DNA of 64,000 bases from Variovorax boronicumulans (GTDB lineage: Bacteria; Pseudomonadota; Gammaproteobacteria; Burkholderiales; Burkholderiaceae_C), in assembly GCF_007677875.1 (NCBI RefSeq), contig NZ_VEDO01000023.1:1-64000 (forward strand). The letters run 5' to 3'. Positions 39,870 to 48,904 of this stretch are shown one piece after another (positions within the stretch are counted from its first letter, which is position 1; every line of letters begins with the position of its first letter). Below the pieces are notes generated by a model. That model was given only the letters and a program-made list of their open reading frames with translations. It ran no database searches and had not been told where the DNA came from. A program made the translations under genes and the position numbers.

Positions 39870-40612
39870 GCGCCCCCCCCATTTCCGAACAGGTCGCGCT
39901 GGTCACCGGTGCTTCGCGCGGCATCGGCGCCGCCATCGCGCTGGAACTTGCGCAACGCGGCTTCAAGGTCGTCGGCACGGCCACGAGCGAGGCCGGCGCA
40001 GCGAACATCACGCAGGCGCTGTCCGGCTTTGCCGGCAGCAGCGGCCGCGTGCTGGACGTCAACGATGCCAAGGCGGGCGAAGCCCTGGTCGAGACGATCG
40101 CCAAAGAGCATGGCGCACTGCATGTGCTGGTCAACAACGCCGGCATCACGCGCGACATGCTGGCCATGCGACTGAAAGACGAGGACTGGGATGCGGTGCT
40201 GGACACCAACCTCAAGGCCGTGTTCCGCATGAGCCGCGCCGTGATGCGCGCGATGATGAAGCAGCGCTACGGCCGCATCGTCAACATCACCTCGGTGGTA
40301 GGCGCTTCCGGTAACCCTGGCCAGGCCAACTATGCGGCCGCCAAGGCCGGCGTTGCCGGCATGACGCGCGCACTGGCGCGCGAGCTGGGCTCTCGCGGCA
40401 TCACGGTCAACTGCGTCGCGCCGGGCTTCATTGCCACCGACATGACCGACAAGCTCTCGGACGAGCAGCACAAGGCGCTGCTCGGCCAGATTCCGCTGGG
40501 CCAGCTGGGCAAGCCATCCGATGTGGCCCACGCGGTCGCCTATCTCGCCTCGCCCGAGGCCGCCTATGTGACGGGGCAGGAACTGCACGTCAACGGCGGG
40601 ATGTACATGTAG
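39866..40612 (+). CDS. fabG: 3-oxoacyl-ACP reductase
   Basis: A 248-residue short-chain dehydrogenase reducing 3-ketoacyl-ACP with NADPH. TGASRGIG (14-21) binds the cofactor, NNAG follows (90-93), and the catalytic set is S143, Y156 and K160. FIATDMTD and the C-terminal HVNGGMYM are typical FabG features. The start overlaps the fabD stop as ATGA. Confidence 0.96.
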   Translation: MSAPPISEQVALVTGASRGIGAAIALELAQRGFKVVGTATSEAGAANITQALSGFAGSSGRVLDVNDAKAGEALVETIAKEHGALHVLVNNAGITRDMLAMRLKDEDWDAVLDTNLKAVFRMSRAVMRAMMKQRYGRIVNITSVVGASGNPGQANYAAAKAGVAGMTRALARELGSRGITVNCVAPGFIATDMTDKLSDEQHKALLGQIPLGQLGKPSDVAHAVAYLASPEAAYVTGQELHVNGGMYM

Positions 40613-40675
40613 CCGGCGGGGCGGCCGGTGGTTTCCCTGCAAAGCGCGGGAAAACAGCTGGGGAAACCGCCTCGC

Positions 40676-40681
40676 TAAAAT
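40676..40681 (+). promoter_or_regulatory. Possible acpP promoter -10 box
   Basis: TAAAAT lies in the 101-bp fabG-acpP gap, 33 bases before the acpP start. No good -35 box is seen. An extra promoter is expected because ACP is far more abundant than FabG, but the sequence support is modest. Confidence 0.3.
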
Positions 40682-40704
40682 CACCGATTCTTTACAAACC
40701 CTAA

Positions 40705-40953
<249 letters not shown>

Positions 40954-40974
40954 GGCCAGAGGGAACCGCCGCTT

Positions 40975-42219
40975 ATGTCGCGTCGTCGTGTCGTCGTCAC
41001 AGGTCTGGGCTGCCTGAGCCCGGTTGGAGCAACGGTGGAGTCGTCCTGGCAGGCCTTGCTGGCTGGCCAGTCCGGCATCGATCTGGTCCAGAGCTTCGAC
41101 GCAAGCAACCTGGCCTGCAAGTTCGCAGGTGAAGTCAAGGGCTTCGACGTCGGCGCCTATATCCCCGACAAGGAAGCGCGCCACATGGACCGCTTCATGC
41201 ACCTGGGCATCGCAGCAGCGTGCCAGGCGGTCGCGGATTCCGGCCTGACCACGGGCGACGCACTGAGCGAAGAGGAGGCCACGCGCATCGGCTGCAACGT
41301 GGGCTCGGGCATCGGCGGCTTGCCCATGATCGAACAGACCCACGCCGAATTGGTGAACCGCGGCCCGCGCCGGGTGTCGCCGTTCTTCGTGCCGGCCTCG
41401 ATCATCAACATGATTTCCGGCCACGTGTCGATCAAGTACGGCTTCAAGGGCCCGAACATCGCCGTGGTCACGGCCTGCACGACCGGTCTGCATGCGATCG
41501 GCCTGTCCGCCCGCATGATCGAATCGGGCGATGCGGACGTGATGGTGGCCGGCGGCGCCGAGTCCACGGTCTCGCCGCTGGGCATCGGCGGCTTCGCCGC
41601 AGCCCGTGCGCTGAGCACGCGCAACGACGATCCCAAGGCCGCCTCGCGTCCCTGGGACAAGGGCCGCGACGGCTTCGTGCTGGGCGAGGGCGCCGGCGTG
41701 GTCGTGCTCGAAGAGTACGAACGGGCCAAGGCCCGCGGCGCCAAGATCTATGCCGAGCTGGTCGGCTTCGGCATGACGGGTGACGCCTACCACATCACCG
41801 CACCCAACGTGGACGGCCCGCGCCGCTCCATGCAGATGGCGCTGCGCAACGCCGGCCTCAACCCCGACCAGGTCCAGCACCTGAACGCGCACGGCACCTC
41901 CACGCCGCTTGGCGACGTGAACGAGTCCAACGCCGTCAAGGCAGTGTTCGGTGAGCACGCCTACAAGCTGGCCATCAACTCGACCAAGTCCATGACTGGC
42001 CACCTGCTGGGCGGCGCCGGCGGCATCGAGAGCGTGTTCACGATCCTGGCGCTGTACCACCAGAAGATCCCGCCGACGATCAACCTGACCGATCCGGACC
42101 CGGAGTGCGACCTGGACTACTGCGCCAATACGGCCCGCGATGCGCGCATCGACGTGGCGCTGAAGAACAACTTCGGCTTTGGCGGCACCAACGGCTCGCT
42201 GGTGTTCAAGCGCGTCTGA
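40975..42219 (+). CDS. fabF: 3-oxoacyl-ACP synthase II
   Basis: A 414-residue elongating ketoacyl synthase. The nucleophile is C168 in [12 protein letters not shown]; the two His are in [12 protein letters not shown] (about 305) and [13 protein letters not shown] (about 342). [11 protein letters not shown] closes the active site. The Cys-His-His triad distinguishes it from FabH. It starts 21 bases after acpP. Confidence 0.97.
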   Translation: MSRRRVVVTGLGCLSPVGATVESSWQALLAGQSGIDLVQSFDASNLACKFAGEVKGFDVGAYIPDKEARHMDRFMHLGIAAACQAVADSGLTTGDALSEEEATRIGCNVGSGIGGLPMIEQTHAELVNRGPRRVSPFFVPASIINMISGHVSIKYGFKGPNIAVVTACTTGLHAIGLSARMIESGDADVMVAGGAESTVSPLGIGGFAAARALSTRNDDPKAASRPWDKGRDGFVLGEGAGVVVLEEYERAKARGAKIYAELVGFGMTGDAYHITAPNVDGPRRSMQMALRNAGLNPDQVQHLNAHGTSTPLGDVNESNAVKAVFGEHAYKLAINSTKSMTGHLLGGAGGIESVFTILALYHQKIPPTINLTDPDPECDLDYCANTARDARIDVALKNNFGFGGTNGSLVFKRV

Positions 42220-42246
42220 TCCATCGGCGACGCCATCCTGTTCGGC

Positions 42247-42705
42247 ATGCACAGCGCTCCGGCGGTCCGTTATCCGGTGCCGCGGCCCGCGCGTGCCGGC
42301 CGTGTACTGGCGCTGATGTGCCTGCTGCCGGCCATTCCTTTCTTCCATGGCTGGGCCTTGGGCCTGTCGGCCACCGCACTGGCGGCGGTTGGTGCCAGCT
42401 GGCTGCTCGCATCGGCGGCCGTCTTTGGCCAGTGGCGCAGCATGCATGCCGGCCAGTTGCGCTGGGACGGCCAGGCTTGGTGGTGGCTGCCCGACGATGC
42501 TGCGCAAGCGGATGAGCATGCCGTGAGCATGGCCTTGCATCTGGACCTGCAATCGGCGGTGCTCGTGCGCTTGGCCGGCGTGCCGGGGCGCATGCGGTGG
42601 CGTTGGCTCGAGCGCGGCGCCGCGCCGGCGCGCTGGAACGACCTGCGCCGTGCCCTCTGCCAGCGCCGTGCCGCCCCCCCTGCGGTGCCGGAGCCGCAGC
42701 CGTGA
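42247..42705 (+). CDS. YgfX/CptA-like membrane protein
   Basis: A 152-residue protein with two closely spaced transmembrane helices (about 20-37 and 40-60), then a cytoplasmic part. GQLRWDGQAWWW and ARWNDLRRALCQ resemble GRLRWQGQEW and AEWRDLRRILLQ of E. coli YgfX (also CptA). YgfX was described as a toxin affecting MreB/FtsZ, paired with SdhE, but this is debated. In Pseudomonas, ygfX lies just upstream of nadB and algU; here it abuts rpoE with a GTGA overlap. Assignment rests on remembered sequence and on synteny, so a search is desirable. Confidence 0.72.
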   Translation: MHSAPAVRYPVPRPARAGRVLALMCLLPAIPFFHGWALGLSATALAAVGASWLLASAAVFGQWRSMHAGQLRWDGQAWWWLPDDAAQADEHAVSMALHLDLQSAVLVRLAGVPGRMRWRWLERGAAPARWNDLRRALCQRRAAPPAVPEPQP

Positions 42706-43325
42706 GCGGCTCCACGCCGCCGGCAGGCGACACCGACCTGCTGCTGGTCGAGCGCGCGGTCGCGGGCGACCAGCGCGCATTCGAGCTCCTGGTCCTCAAG
42801 TACGAGCGCCGCATCCAGCGCCTGATTGCCCGCATGGTGCGTGACGTGGACCTGGTCGAGGACATCGCACAGGAAACCTTCATCCGCGCCTACCGTGCCC
42901 TGCCGAAGTTCCGTGGCGATGCACAGTTTTACACTTGGCTGTACCGCATCGCGGTCAACACGGCCAAGAAGACGCTGATGGACTTCAAGCGCGATCCGAC
43001 CGTCGCCGAAGCCGCGCTGCGCTCGGGCGACGACGACGATGAAACTTACCGGGCCGAAACCGAACCAATCAGCCATGAGACGCCGGACACCGTGCTGGCG
43101 GCCAAGCAAATCTCCTCGGTGGTGAACATGGCGATGGAAGCCCTGCCCGAGGATCTGCGCCAGGCCGTGACGCTGCGCGAGATCGAAGGTCTCAGCTACG
43201 AAGAAATTGCCGAAGCGATGAATTGCCCGATCGGAACCGTGCGTTCCCGCATCTTCCGTGCGCGCGAGGCGATTTCGGCCAAGGTCAAGCCCCTGCTGGA
43301 GAACCAGTCGGGCAAGCGCTGGTGA
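42702..43325 (+). CDS. rpoE: RNA polymerase sigma-E factor (AlgU/RpoE)
   Basis: A 207-residue ECF sigma factor. Region 2 spans about 20-85 (LVERAVAGDQRAFELLVLKY, then DIAQETFIRAYRAL and FYTWLYRIAVNTAKK); region 4 spans about 140-190 (LPEDLRQAVTLREIEGLSYE, then GTVRSRIFRAREAI). It directs envelope-stress genes. An acidic insert, DDDDET, sits in the linker. The GTG at 42702 overlaps the upstream stop. Anti-sigma and periplasmic partners follow, as in E. coli and Pseudomonas. Confidence 0.96.
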   Translation: MSGSTPPAGDTDLLLVERAVAGDQRAFELLVLKYERRIQRLIARMVRDVDLVEDIAQETFIRAYRALPKFRGDAQFYTWLYRIAVNTAKKTLMDFKRDPTVAEAALRSGDDDDETYRAETEPISHETPDTVLAAKQISSVVNMAMEALPEDLRQAVTLREIEGLSYEEIAEAMNCPIGTVRSRIFRAREAISAKVKPLLENQSGKRW

Positions 43326-43359
43326 CGGCGCGGCGCAAACAGTGATGCAGGTGACGACG

Positions 43360-44013
43360 ATGAACCAGGACGATGTGTTGAAGCTGCACGAACAGCTGTC
43401 GGCGCTGGCCGACGGCGAGCTCGATGGCGCCGAGGCGGCGCGGCTGATGGCGCAGCCCGGGGATGGGCGCGAAGGCCTGCACGCGACCTGGCAGACCTAC
43501 CACCTGATCGGCGACGTGCTGCGCGGCGGCGAGCAGACCGCCGTGCATGCATCCTCCGATTTCCTGTCGCGCCTGCAGACGCGCTTGGCCCAGGAGCCGC
43601 CGCTGGCGCCCGAGCGTCCGATCGCGGTGCCTGTGGCCAAGCCCGTGGCGCTGGCCCTGCGCGACCGCGAGCCGGCCAACGATGCGAGCTTCCGCTGGAA
43701 GATGGTGGCAGGCTGCGCTTCCTTTGTTGCTGTTGCAGCGCTGGCCTGGACCGTGGTCGGCGGCGTCGGCCCCGTGGTGCCGCAGCCCCAGATGGCGGCT
43801 GTCGAGGCGCCCGTGGTGGAGGCCAAGGCGCCACCCCAGGTCGTCGAGCAGGAGGTGCGGCTGCCCAGCGGCGAGGCGCAGGTGATGCTGCGCGATGCGC
43901 GCCTGGACGAGCTGCTGGCCGCGCACAAGCAGGCCGGCAGTTCCACGGCGCTGCAGATGCCGGTGCCCGCCGGCCTGCTGCGCAGCGCCACGTTCACGGC
44001 GCCGGAGCGTTGA
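43360..44013 (+). CDS. rseA: Sigma-E factor negative regulatory protein (RseA/MucA-like)
   Basis: A 217-residue anti-sigma factor. The cytoplasmic sigma-binding domain (1 to about 75) has LHEQLSALADGELDGAEAARL and WQTYHLIGDVLRG; one transmembrane helix follows at about 113-133 (FVAVAALAWTVVGGV), then a periplasmic tail. It should hold RpoE at the membrane until cleaved by a DegS-type protease and RseP. The ATG at 43360 is preferred because AGGTGA lies five bases upstream; in-frame GTG 43342 and ATG 43345 are alternatives. Confidence 0.92.
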   Translation: MNQDDVLKLHEQLSALADGELDGAEAARLMAQPGDGREGLHATWQTYHLIGDVLRGGEQTAVHASSDFLSRLQTRLAQEPPLAPERPIAVPVAKPVALALRDREPANDASFRWKMVAGCASFVAVAALAWTVVGGVGPVVPQPQMAAVEAPVVEAKAPPQVVEQEVRLPSGEAQVMLRDARLDELLAAHKQAGSSTALQMPVPAGLLRSATFTAPER

Positions 44014-44041
44014 TGGCCGGTCAAGGGTGAGTTTGCTGCCG

Positions 44042-45064
44042 ATGTCCATGTTGTCGTCCGGCCGCGCCGCGCTGGCCGCGGTCTCGCTGGGTCTGGTCGC
44101 CTGTTGCGCGCTGGCACAGGTGGCGCCCACGTCTGTCGATGCGCCGCCGGCCGCGACCGAACAGCGCAGCATCGGCGAATGGCTGACGCGCATGCACGAC
44201 GCCTCGCGCAAGCGTGCCTACACCGGCACCTTCGTCGTCTCTTCGGACGCCCTGCTGGCCAGCGCGCGGATCTGGCACGCTTGCGAGGGCGAGCAACAGA
44301 TCGAACGCGTGGACGCGCTGACGGGCCCGCCCCGGACCACGTTTCGCCGCAACGACCATGTCGTCACCTTCCTGCAGGACAGCAAGGTCGCCCGCATGGA
44401 AAAGCGCGAGGCTCTGGGGCTGTTCCCCAATTTGCTGCAAGCTGCCGACACCTCGATCGCCGAGTTCTACGGCGCCAAGCGGCTCGGCCAGGACCGCGTG
44501 GCCGGCTTCGAGGCCGATATCGTGCTGCTCAAGCCCAAGGACAAGCTGCGCTTCGGCTATCGGGTCTGGAGCGAGAAGAAGTCCGGCCTGGTGATCAAGC
44601 TGCAGACGCTGGACGTGGACGGCAAGGTGCTCGAGCAGGCGGCTTTTTCCGAACTGCAGATCGATGCGCCGGTGCGGCTGGAAAGCCTGGCGCGCATGAT
44701 GAACAAGACGTCCGGCTACCGCACCGAACGCGTGGAGACGCTGGCCGCGGACCCGGCCACCGAGGGCTGGACCCTCAGCGAGCCCGTGCCGGGCTTTCGC
44801 TCCATGAGCTGCATCAAGCGCGCACCCGAGCCGGGCATGGCGCCCAGCACCATGCAATGGGTGTTCTCCGATGGCCTGGCCTCGGTATCGTTGTTCGTCG
44901 AGCCCTACGATGCGCAGCGCCACCTCAAGGAAGGCTTGGTCGGCATGGGCGCGACACAATCCCTGATGCGGCGTAGCGACGACTGGTGGCTGACTGCCGT
45001 GGGCGAGGTGCCGGTGACCACGCTCAAGAGCTTTGCCGCCGCATTGCAGCGCACCCGCAAATAG
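44042..45064 (+). CDS. rseB: Sigma-E regulatory protein RseB/MucB
   Basis: A 340-residue periplasmic protein with a signal peptide (hydrophobic core about 9-24, then ALAQ). RKRAYTGTFVVSSD and the large N-terminal domain resemble lipoprotein-binding LolA-like folds; a smaller C-terminal domain follows from about 215. RseB binds RseA and mislocalised lipopolysaccharide or lipoprotein signals. A GTG at 44027, five codons upstream and next to AAGGG, is a possible alternative start. It lies 28 bases after rseA. Confidence 0.93.
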   Translation: MSMLSSGRAALAAVSLGLVACCALAQVAPTSVDAPPAATEQRSIGEWLTRMHDASRKRAYTGTFVVSSDALLASARIWHACEGEQQIERVDALTGPPRTTFRRNDHVVTFLQDSKVARMEKREALGLFPNLLQAADTSIAEFYGAKRLGQDRVAGFEADIVLLKPKDKLRFGYRVWSEKKSGLVIKLQTLDVDGKVLEQAAFSELQIDAPVRLESLARMMNKTSGYRTERVETLAADPATEGWTLSEPVPGFRSMSCIKRAPEPGMAPSTMQWVFSDGLASVSLFVEPYDAQRHLKEGLVGMGATQSLMRRSDDWWLTAVGEVPVTTLKSFAAALQRTRK

Positions 45065-45117
45065 ATGAGCCATGGGGCAAGCCCCACGAACCAATGCATG
45101 AAGAGAGGTGGATGACG

Positions 45118-46578
45118 ATGTCTAGCTTCGCCGCACGACAACTGCGCGTGCAGGCCATGGCCTGGGCCATGGCGCTCACTGCAACCCTGGCGTTCGCGCC
45201 GCACCAGCCGGTGCAGGCGCAGCAGGTCCGGGGCCTGCCGGACTTCACGGACCTGGTCGACCAGGTCGGCCCCTCCGTCGTGAACATCCGCACTGTCGAG
45301 CGCGCAGCCGCGCGATCCGGCCCGGGCGGCACCGACGAGGAGATGCTGGAGTTCTTCCGCCGCTTCGGCATTCCGCTGCCCAACGTCCCGCGCCAGGGAC
45401 CGCGCCCGCAGCAGCCCGATGGCGAGTCGCAACCGCGCGGTGTCGGATCCGGTTTCATCCTGACGTCCGATGGCCTGATCATGACCAACCACCATGTGGT
45501 CGACGGCGCCGACGAGGTGCTGGTCACGCTGACCGACAAGCGCGAATTCAAGGCCAAACTGATCGGCTCGGACAAGCGCACGGATGTGGCCGTCGTGAAG
45601 ATCGATGCCACCGGCCTGCCGGCGGTCAAGCTGGGCGATGTCAACCGCTTGCGCGTGGGCGAGTGGGTCATGGCCATCGGCTCGCCGTTTGGGCTGGAGA
45701 ACTCGGTCACGGCAGGCATTGTCAGCGCCAAGCAGCGCGACACGGGCGACTACCTGCCCTTCATCCAGACCGACGTGGCGATCAACCCCGGCAACTCGGG
45801 CGGGCCCCTGATCAACATGCGTGGTGAGGTGGTCGGCATCAACAGCCAGATCTACTCGCGCTCCGGCGGCTTCATGGGCATCTCGTTCGCGATTCCCATC
45901 GACGAGGCCACGCGTGTCAGTGAGCAGTTGCGTGCCACGGGCCGGGTCTCGCGCGGAAAGATCGGCGTGCAGATCGAACAGGTCACCAAAGAGGTGGCCG
46001 AGTCCATCGGCCTGGGCAAACCGCAGGGCGCACTGGTGCGCAGTGTGGAGCCCGGCTCGCCAGCGGAGAAGGCCGGCATCGAGGCGGGCGACATCATCAC
46101 GCGCTTCGACGGCAAGACCATCGAACGCTTCGGCGAACTGCCGCGTCAGGTCGGCAACACCAAGCCTGGCACCAGGAGCGCGATCACGGTGTTCCGGCGC
46201 GGGGCGACCAAGGAGCTCAGCATCTTGGTTGCCGAGATCGAGGCCGATGCGCCCGTGGCCAAGGCACCTGCCAAGGAAGAGAAGCCCAAGGGCTCTGCGG
46301 CTGGACAAGCCCTGGGCCTCGTCGTCAGCGAAGTGCCCGAGGCGCAGAAGAAGGAGATGCGCATCAAGGGCGGCGTGAGGGTCGATGCCGCCACCGAGGG
46401 GGCCGCCCAGGCCGGCCTGCGTGAGGGCGACGTGATCGTGGCCATTGCCAACACGGAAATCACCGGCGTGAAGGACTTCGAAGCCACCATCGCGAAGGTC
46501 GACCGCAGCAAGCCCGTGAACGTGCTGTTCCGTCGCGGCGACTGGGCGCAGTACGCCCTGATTCGCGCGCAGCGCTGA
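45118..46578 (+). CDS. mucD: Periplasmic serine endoprotease, DegP/MucD type
   Basis: A 486-residue HtrA protease. The signal peptide ends near AQA-Q (about 36). The catalytic triad is H126 (TNHHVV), D156 (TDVAVV) and S227 (GNSGGPL). Two PDZ domains follow (about 275-365 and 395-480), separated by a Lys/Ala-rich linker. As the last gene of rpoE-rseA-rseB-mucD it matches MucD of Pseudomonas. The ATG at 45118 has AGAGAGG nine bases upstream; earlier in-frame ATGs (45094, 45112) are less well placed. Confidence 0.96.
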   Translation: MSSFAARQLRVQAMAWAMALTATLAFAPHQPVQAQQVRGLPDFTDLVDQVGPSVVNIRTVERAAARSGPGGTDEEMLEFFRRFGIPLPNVPRQGPRPQQPDGESQPRGVGSGFILTSDGLIMTNHHVVDGADEVLVTLTDKREFKAKLIGSDKRTDVAVVKIDATGLPAVKLGDVNRLRVGEWVMAIGSPFGLENSVTAGIVSAKQRDTGDYLPFIQTDVAINPGNSGGPLINMRGEVVGINSQIYSRSGGFMGISFAIPIDEATRVSEQLRATGRVSRGKIGVQIEQVTKEVAESIGLGKPQGALVRSVEPGSPAEKAGIEAGDIITRFDGKTIERFGELPRQVGNTKPGTRSAITVFRRGATKELSILVAEIEADAPVAKAPAKEEKPKGSAAGQALGLVVSEVPEAQKKEMRIKGGVRVDAATEGAAQAGLREGDVIVAIANTEITGVKDFEATIAKVDRSKPVNVLFRRGDWAQYALIRAQR

Positions 46579-46599
46579 GCGGATCGCCGGCGTCAAAGG

Positions 46600-46676
46600 C
46601 CCCAACCTCTGCTCAGGTTTGCAGAGGATGGGGATGGTCGATGGTGGCGTCGAAGCCACTCCGACCTGTTTTTTTT
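46600..46676 (+). terminator. Double-hairpin terminator of the sigma-E operon
   Basis: Hairpin 1: CCCCA-A-CCTCTGC (46600-46612) pairs with GCAGAGG-A-TGGGG (46621-46633). Hairpin 2: GGTCG and GGTGGC (46636-46640, 46643-46648) pair with GCCACT and CGACC (46655-46660, 46662-46666). A run of eight T (46669-46676) follows. Hairpin 2 plus the T-run is the terminator proper; hairpin 1 may protect the 3' end. Confidence 0.85.
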
Positions 46677-46878
46677 CTCAGTATTTTTCAGTGATCGAGA
46701 AGTTAGTGCCCGCCTGCTTTAGCGGGTCATCAAGCGGTTTGGATAGAATCCTCAGCGCATTCACGACGTCTTTGGCATATTGACCCCTTTGGCGCCCCAC
46801 GATGCGGGATGCCAACTGCCAAGAGGCGTACGATCCACAGGGCGCCCACAAGTTGTCCAGAGACCTATTCCCAAGTCT

Positions 46879-46898
46879 TGTGGATAAGCTGTAGATAA
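46879..46898 (-). promoter_or_regulatory. Tandem DnaA-box-like sequences
   Basis: TGTGGATAA (46879-46887) is the exact complement of the DnaA consensus TTATCCACA. Eleven bases on, TGTAGATAA (46890-46898) differs at one position. Spacing of one helical turn in the same orientation would suit cooperative DnaA binding. No DnaA-box cluster, dnaA, gidA or AT-rich unwinding element is present, so this is not an origin. Confidence 0.5.
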
Positions 46899-46980
46899 AA
46901 TGCCTGTTGTGACCCTGCAACGACCCCTTGAACCGGTTCCTGCGGCTATGCAGTTCAGCCTTTTTGCCTACAATGAAGTT

Positions 46981-47050
46981 CCAACTATCGCAGTTGCCAA
47001 AGATTGTTGGTTCTGGGCGCGTCGTTGATCGACGCGCCCTTTTTCTTTTT
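46981..47050 (+). ncRNA. Candidate small RNA ending at an orphan terminator
   Basis: GGGCGCGTCG (47015-47024) and CGACGCGCCC (47030-47039) form a perfect 10-bp stem with a five-base loop, followed by TTTTTCTTTTT. Hairpin and T-run make a textbook terminator, yet the mucD operon already ends at 46676 and lepA lies downstream. A TACAAT box at 46969-46974 would start a transcript near 46981 of about 70 bases. Its 5' part can fold as CCAAC/GTTGG or as CAACT/AGTTG. The alternative is a lepA leader with attenuation. The terminator is certain; the RNA is inference. Confidence 0.45.
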
Positions 47051-47089
47051 GTGCGCCCTCTAAATTCAATTACTTAAAGCTTCCCGTTG

Positions 47090-48904
47090 ATGCAGCACAT
47101 CAGAAATTTTTCGATCATCGCGCACATCGACCACGGCAAATCGACGCTTGCAGACCGCTTGATCCAACGCTGCGGCGGCCTCGCGGAGCGCGAGATGGAG
47201 GCCCAGGTGCTCGATTCGATGGACATCGAAAAAGAGCGTGGGATAACTATCAAGGCACAGACCGCGGCACTGCAATACAAGGCGCGCGACGGCAAGGTCT
47301 ACAACCTCAACCTCATCGACACACCGGGCCACGTGGACTTCTCGTACGAGGTCAGCCGCTCGCTGTCCGCATGCGAGGGCGCGCTGCTCGTCGTCGATGC
47401 GAGCCAAGGTGTGGAAGCGCAGACCGTGGCGAACTGCTACACGGCGCTGGACCTCGGCGTGGAGGTCGTGCCGGTGCTCAACAAGATGGACCTGCCGCAG
47501 GCCGATCCCGACACTGCGCGCGCCGAGATCGAGGACGTGATCGGCATCGATGCGAGCGATGCGATCCCGTGCTCGGCCAAGACCGGCATGGGCATCGACG
47601 AGATTCTCGAAGCCATCGTTGCCAAGGTGCCGGCACCGCGCGGCAACCCCGACACGCCGGCGCTGCGCGCCATGATCATCGACAGTTGGTTCGATGCCTA
47701 CGTGGGCGTGGTCATGCTCGTGCGCGTGGTCGATGGCCGCCTGGCCAAGGGCGACCGCATCAAGATGATGGCCAGCGGCGCGACCTACAACGCCGACAAC
47801 CTGGGTGTCTTCACACCGGCCAACCAACCGCGCGACGCGCTCGAAGCCGGTGAGGTGGGCTACATCATCGCGGGCATCAAGGAACTGCAGGCCGCGCGCG
47901 TGGGCGACACCGTGACGCTCGTGAAGGCCGGCAGCGGCGGGGCCGCCTACACGGCCACCGAACCGCTGCCTGGCTTCAAGGAGATCCAGCCCCAGGTATT
48001 TGCGGGCCTGTACCCGACCGAGGCGAGCGAGTACGACGCCTTGCGCGACAGCCTGGAGAAACTCAAGCTCAACGACGCGTCGCTTCACTACGAACCCGAG
48101 GTCTCGCAGGCGCTGGGCTTCGGCTTCCGCTGCGGCTTCCTGGGCCTGTTGCACATGGAGATCGTGCAAGAGCGGCTCGAGCGCGAGTTCGACCAGGATC
48201 TGATCACGACCGCGCCCAGCGTGGTCTACCAGGTGGTCAAGAACGACGGCGAAGTGCTGATGGTCGAGAACCCGTCCAAGATGCCCGACATCGGCAAGAC
48301 GGCCGAGATCCGCGAGCCTATCGTGACCGTCCACCTGTACATGCCGCAGGACTACGTGGGCCCGGTCATGACGCTGGCCAACCAGAAGCGCGGCGTGCAG
48401 ATCAACATGGCCTACCACGGCCGCCAGGTCATGCTGACCTACGAGATGCCGCTGGGCGAGATCGTGCTGGACTTCTTCGACAAGCTCAAATCCGTGAGCC
48501 GCGGCTACGCCTCGATGGACTACGAGTTCAAGGAGTACCGCGCCTCCGACGTGGTCAAGGTCGACATCCTGCTCAACGGCGACAAGGTCGACGCGCTGTC
48601 CATCATCGTGCACCGCAGCCAGTCGCAGTACCGCGGCCGCGCTGTCGTGGCCAAGATGCGCGAGATCATTTCGCGCCAGATGTACGACGTGGCGATCCAG
48701 GCCGCCATCGGGGCCAACATCATCGCGCGTGAGACAATCAAGGCTTTGCGCAAGAACGTCCTGGCCAAGTGCTACGGCGGCGACATCACCCGCAAGCGCA
48801 AGCTCCTCGAAAAACAAAAGGCTGGCAAGAAACGCATGAAGCAGATTGGCTCGGTGGAAGTTCCTCAGGAGGCCTTCCTGGCCATTTTGCAGGTGGAGGA
48901 CTGA
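47090..48904 (+). CDS. lepA: Elongation factor 4 (LepA)
   Basis: A 604-residue translational GTPase. G1 is AHIDHGKST (11-19), followed by IDTPGHVDF (G3) and NKMDLPQAD (G4); the C-terminal domain unique to LepA ends the protein ([20 protein letters not shown]). Its role is in ribosome initiation or back-translocation under stress. The ATG at 47090 is adjacent to an in-frame TTG at 47087; the ATG gives the conserved [16 protein letters not shown]. Its stop overlaps the lepB start (TGATG). Confidence 0.97.
   Translation: MQHIRNFSIIAHIDHGKSTLADRLIQRCGGLAEREMEAQVLDSMDIEKERGITIKAQTAALQYKARDGKVYNLNLIDTPGHVDFSYEVSRSLSACEGALLVVDASQGVEAQTVANCYTALDLGVEVVPVLNKMDLPQADPDTARAEIEDVIGIDASDAIPCSAKTGMGIDEILEAIVAKVPAPRGNPDTPALRAMIIDSWFDAYVGVVMLVRVVDGRLAKGDRIKMMASGATYNADNLGVFTPANQPRDALEAGEVGYIIAGIKELQAARVGDTVTLVKAGSGGAAYTATEPLPGFKEIQPQVFAGLYPTEASEYDALRDSLEKLKLNDASLHYEPEVSQALGFGFRCGFLGLLHMEIVQERLEREFDQDLITTAPSVVYQVVKNDGEVLMVENPSKMPDIGKTAEIREPIVTVHLYMPQDYVGPVMTLANQKRGVQINMAYHGRQVMLTYEMPLGEIVLDFFDKLKSVSRGYASMDYEFKEYRASDVVKVDILLNGDKVDALSIIVHRSQSQYRGRAVVAKMREIISRQMYDVAIQAAIGANIIARETIKALRKNVLAKCYGGDITRKRKLLEKQKAGKKRMKQIGSVEVPQEAFLAILQVED

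Larger units (their letters stand above)
46677..47089. other. AT-richer intergenic region between mucD and lepA
   Basis: This stretch is visibly less GC-rich than its surroundings. It holds two DnaA-box-like sites (46879-46898), a perfect palindrome GAACCGGTTC (46930-46939), a TACAAT -10-like box (46969-46974) and a strong terminator (47015-47050) with no gene before it. An 80-codon minus-strand reading frame (46678-46920) has no recognisable similarity and unusual composition for this genome; I do not call it a gene. Confidence 0.6.

Noticed and set aside
46879-46898. Possible replication origin
   Set aside because: Only two DnaA-box-like sites, no unwinding element, and none of the usual origin neighbours (dnaA, dnaN, rpmH, gidA).
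46678-46920. 80-residue minus-strand reading frame in the mucD-lepA gap
   Set aside because: No recognised similarity, no clear ribosome site, and the region carries regulatory-looking sites. Kept as an observation only.
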